DNA from: Pseudomonas sp. REP124
GTDB lineage: Bacteria > Pseudomonadota > Gammaproteobacteria > Pseudomonadales > Pseudomonadaceae
DNA length: 64,000 nt
Direction of reading: 5' to 3'
NCBI RefSeq assembly: GCF_020164475.1
Contig: NZ_JAIQWX010000007.1
Coordinates: 17,046 to 81,045 of the forward strand
Of the stretch, positions 61,752 through 64,000 are shown piece after piece; position 1 is the first letter of the stretch, and every line of letters begins with the position of its first letter. The notes under the pieces are model-generated. The model did no database searches and had not been told where the DNA came from. It saw nothing but the letters and a program-made list of their open reading frames with translations. Position numbers and translations under genes: made by a program.

Positions 61752-63749
61752 TTAGTGCGGGGCGCGGGGGATGGTTTTCAGCAGGTCTTCGGGGCTGATG
61801 TAGCCGACCACGGGCTGCACACTGCCTGGCTGTGGCATGTTGAGGATGTGGCCTTTCATCTTGCCGATGATGTGCATCTCGCACGGCTTGCAGTCGAACT
61901 TCAGGGTCAGCACTTCATCGCCGTGGATCAGTTGCATCGGTGCGACCTTGGTCTTCACGCCGGTCACGCCCTTGGCCTGTTTCGGGCACAGGTTGAAGGA
62001 GAAGCGCAGGCAGTGCTTGGTGATCATCACCGGCACTTCGCCCGGTTCTTCATGGGCCTCGTACGCCGCGTCGATCAACTTCACCCCGTGACGGTGATAG
62101 AAATCCCGGGCCTTCTGGTTGTAGACGTTGGCCAGGAACGACAGGTGCGATTCCGGGTACACCGGCGGTGGCGAGGTCTCGGCCTTGCGACCGCCGCGCG
62201 GATGTACCTTGACCCGTGCCACGGTCAGCGCCTCGATCACCTCGCGGCGCAGGGCCTTGAGCTGCGAGTTGGGGATGAAGAACGCCTGCGGCGCATCCAG
62301 TTTGACGTTGGTGGCGTGATACTCGGTGGTACCGAGCTGGCCCAGCAAGTCGCGCAATTGCTCCAGCGCCTGCTCCGGCTTGTTGGCCACACCGAACGGA
62401 CCTTCCAGGGTCACGCTGGCGCTGACGCCCTCCTCGCTGGTGGCGGTCAATTGCAGGCGCTGCTCGTCCAGACGCGCGACCCAGGCCACGCCGATGCGAC
62501 GCTCGGCAGAAGTCTTCTGCAAGGCTTGCTGCCAGTTGTGGTCCAGGTTGCGGCTCAACGGATGGTTCGGCCGCAACTTGTACAAGCCTTCCGGCATCTC
62601 GTTGGGCTCGACGCGGTAGCGGTAGCGTTTCTCGCCGTCTTCCTCGAACTCACCTTTAGGCTCGGCGATGTTGGTGCGCCAGCCGACCACTTCACGCTTG
62701 AGCAGCACATTGAGGCCGTCGCCGTTGGACAGCGGCTCGTGGGTGACCACCGTCAGATCGCGCTTGCCGACCTTTTCCACCACGCCCACCGGCAGGCCGG
62801 TGAAGGTTGGCGAATCGAAGGCGCCGATGTCGACCTTGCGGTCGGTCACGAAGTAGTCGGTGCTGCCACGATGGAAGGTCTTGTCCGGATCGGGCACGAA
62901 GAAGTGCGCGGTGCGGCCGCTGGAGGCGCGGGCCAGGTCCGGGCGGTCTTCGAGCACATCGTCCAGGCGCTGGCGGTAGTAGGCGGTGATGTTCTTCACA
63001 TAGCCCATGTCCTTGTAGCGCCCTTCGATCTTGAACGAGCGCACGCCGGCTTCCACCAGGGCGCGGATGTTGGCGCTCTGGTTGTTGTCCTTCATCGACA
63101 GCAAGTGTTTTTCGTAGGCGACCACACGTCCCTGGTCGTCCTTGAGGGTGTACGGCAGACGGCAGGCCTGGGAGCAGTCGCCACGGTTGGCGCTGCGCCC
63201 GGTCTGCGCGTGGGAAATGTTGCACTGGCCGGAGAACGCCACGCACAGCGCGCCGTGGATGAAAAATTCGATCGCCGCGTCAGTCTCGTCGGCGATGGCG
63301 CGGATTTCCTGCAGGTTCAGCTCACGCGCCAATACGAGCTGCGAGAAACCGGCCTGATCAAGGAATTTCGCCCGTTCCAGGGTGCGGATATCGGTCTGGG
63401 TGCTGGCGTGCAGCTCGATCGGCGGGATGTCCAGTTCCATCACGCCCAGGTCCTGGACGATCAGCGCATCGACGCCGGCATCGTACAACTCGTGGATCAG
63501 CTTGCGCGCCGGCTCCAGTTCGTTGTCGTGCAGGATGGTGTTGATGGTGGTGAAAACCCGAGCGTGGTAGCGATGGGCGAATTCCACCAGGCCGGCGATA
63601 TCGCTCACCTCGTTGCAGGCGTTGTGGCGTGCGCCGAAGCTCGGGCCGCCGAGGTAGACGGCGTCGGCACCATGCAGGATCGCCTCGCGGGCGATGGCCA
63701 CGTCACGGGCAGGGCTGAGCAATTCCAAGTGATGTTTGGGCAAGGACAT
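61752..63749 (-). CDS. rlhA: 23S rRNA 5-hydroxycytidine C2501 synthase (U32 family)
   Basis: 665 residues. Closely resembles E. coli RlhA (YdcP) along its length: HLELLSPARDVAIAREAI at the start, ARHNACNEVSDIA, the U32 signature region IEFFIHGALCVAFSGQCNIS, then GRSANRGDCSQACRLPY. The C-terminal part ITKHCLRFSFNLCPKQAKG and FDCKPCEMHIIGK carries further cysteines. RlhA adds a hydroxyl to C2501 of 23S rRNA using prephenate-dependent chemistry. It stands alone between REP clusters. Confidence 0.88.
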   Translation of the reverse strand: MSLPKHHLELLSPARDVAIAREAILHGADAVYLGGPSFGARHNACNEVSDIAGLVEFAHRYHARVFTTINTILHDNELEPARKLIHELYDAGVDALIVQDLGVMELDIPPIELHASTQTDIRTLERAKFLDQAGFSQLVLARELNLQEIRAIADETDAAIEFFIHGALCVAFSGQCNISHAQTGRSANRGDCSQACRLPYTLKDDQGRVVAYEKHLLSMKDNNQSANIRALVEAGVRSFKIEGRYKDMGYVKNITAYYRQRLDDVLEDRPDLARASSGRTAHFFVPDPDKTFHRGSTDYFVTDRKVDIGAFDSPTFTGLPVGVVEKVGKRDLTVVTHEPLSNGDGLNVLLKREVVGWRTNIAEPKGEFEEDGEKRYRYRVEPNEMPEGLYKLRPNHPLSRNLDHNWQQALQKTSAERRIGVAWVARLDEQRLQLTATSEEGVSASVTLEGPFGVANKPEQALEQLRDLLGQLGTTEYHATNVKLDAPQAFFIPNSQLKALRREVIEALTVARVKVHPRGGRKAETSPPPVYPESHLSFLANVYNQKARDFYHRHGVKLIDAAYEAHEEPGEVPVMITKHCLRFSFNLCPKQAKGVTGVKTKVAPMQLIHGDEVLTLKFDCKPCEMHIIGKMKGHILNMPQPGSVQPVVGYISPEDLLKTIPRAPH

Positions 63750-63889
63750 ATATTTTTTTAGTCAGGCGGTCACGGTCGAGGGGCGCATTGTACCGGCGAA
63801 TTGCCTGACGGGCATCTGTGTGCTGCCGGGTGGTGGGTGTTTGCCCGGTTTTGGATGGGAGGATGGGAGGATGGGTGATTGATGGGCTG

Positions 63890-63980
63890 ACGCCTTCGCG
63901 GGCAAGCCTCGCTCCTACAGGATTTCGGATTCGGCGAAGAGCAAAAATGTGGGAGCGGGCTTGCTCGCGAAAGCGGTGTG
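63890..63980. repeat. REPIN near the right edge
   Basis: CTTCGCGGGCAAGCCTCGCT (GTAGGAGCGAGG subtype) is followed by GTGGGAGCGGGCTTGCTCGC in opposite orientation. The preceding stretch 63750-63889 contains a GGATGGGAGGATGGG direct repeat and no gene. Confidence 0.8.
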
Positions 63981-64000
63981 TCAGTCAAGTAGATGTCGAC

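Noticed and set aside
61746..63761. A 671-codon open frame on the plus strand
   Set aside because: Antisense to rlhA, whose conserved family sequence runs the whole length on the minus strand.

Overview
The window reads as a chromosomal segment of a Pseudomonas of the fluorescens/putida type. It has GC-rich coding on both strands and Pseudomonas-style palindromic REP elements (cores such as GTGGGAGCGGGCTTGC and GTAGGAGCGAGC) in most larger gaps. It also carries familiar Pseudomonas genes (mqo, ilvD, nirBD, msrA, rlhA, an OprD porin, many LysR regulators). I see no rRNA, tRNA, insertion sequence, prophage or CRISPR array.

Left part (1-11.7 kb): the tail of a response-regulator gene, a tandem REPIN, an OsmC-YcaO fusion, a DUF3313-type lipoprotein, and an OmpR-type two-component pair. 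Then come a TetR regulator with a palindromic operator divergent from a small membrane protein, a membrane diguanylate cyclase, two small exported proteins, and an SDR/LysR divergent pair.

Sugar/monooxygenase locus (about 11.7-24.8 kb): one minus-strand operon encodes a flavin reductase, a ribose-type ABC importer (permease, binding protein, double ATPase), a luciferase-like FMNH2 monooxygenase and a two-subunit transketolase, ending in a strong terminator. A divergent LysR gene and an FGGY sugar kinase sit at its head. A LysR/SDR/epimerase group lies beyond its end. The set suggests import of a modified sugar, oxidative trimming by the two-component flavin system, phosphorylation, and transketolase cleavage. 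The substrate is unknown, and this is the best candidate here for an undescribed pathway.

Middle (25-39 kb): lipoproteins, an alpha/beta hydrolase, two glyoxalase-fold proteins and a 27-residue membrane peptide. Then malate:quinone oxidoreductase, dihydroxy-acid dehydratase, a chemoreceptor, and the assimilatory nitrite reductase nirBD. The nirB leader holds a sigma54 promoter, two ANTAR-type hairpins with hexaloops carrying A at position 1 and G at position 4, and an intrinsic terminator that overlaps the second hairpin. This is a complete NasT-style antitermination switch.

Levulinate-type locus (39.3-53.8 kb): genes matching the P. putida lva set (kinase LvaA, small partner LvaB, acyl-CoA dehydrogenase LvaC, SDR LvaD, ligase LvaE, acetate-type symporter pair, sigma54 activator LvaR) are arranged in two wings around the activator. 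Each wing has its own sigma54 promoter. A histidine phosphatase is embedded between LvaB and LvaC, and a second acyl-CoA dehydrogenase and an OprD porin are appended.

Right end (53.8-64 kb): a quinol-monooxygenase/DJ-1 pair with a divergent LysR gene, an orphan ybdD-like gene, a SCO-PCuAC copper-delivery pair followed by msrA, several small secreted or membrane proteins, a MscS channel, and the 23S rRNA hydroxylase rlhA.
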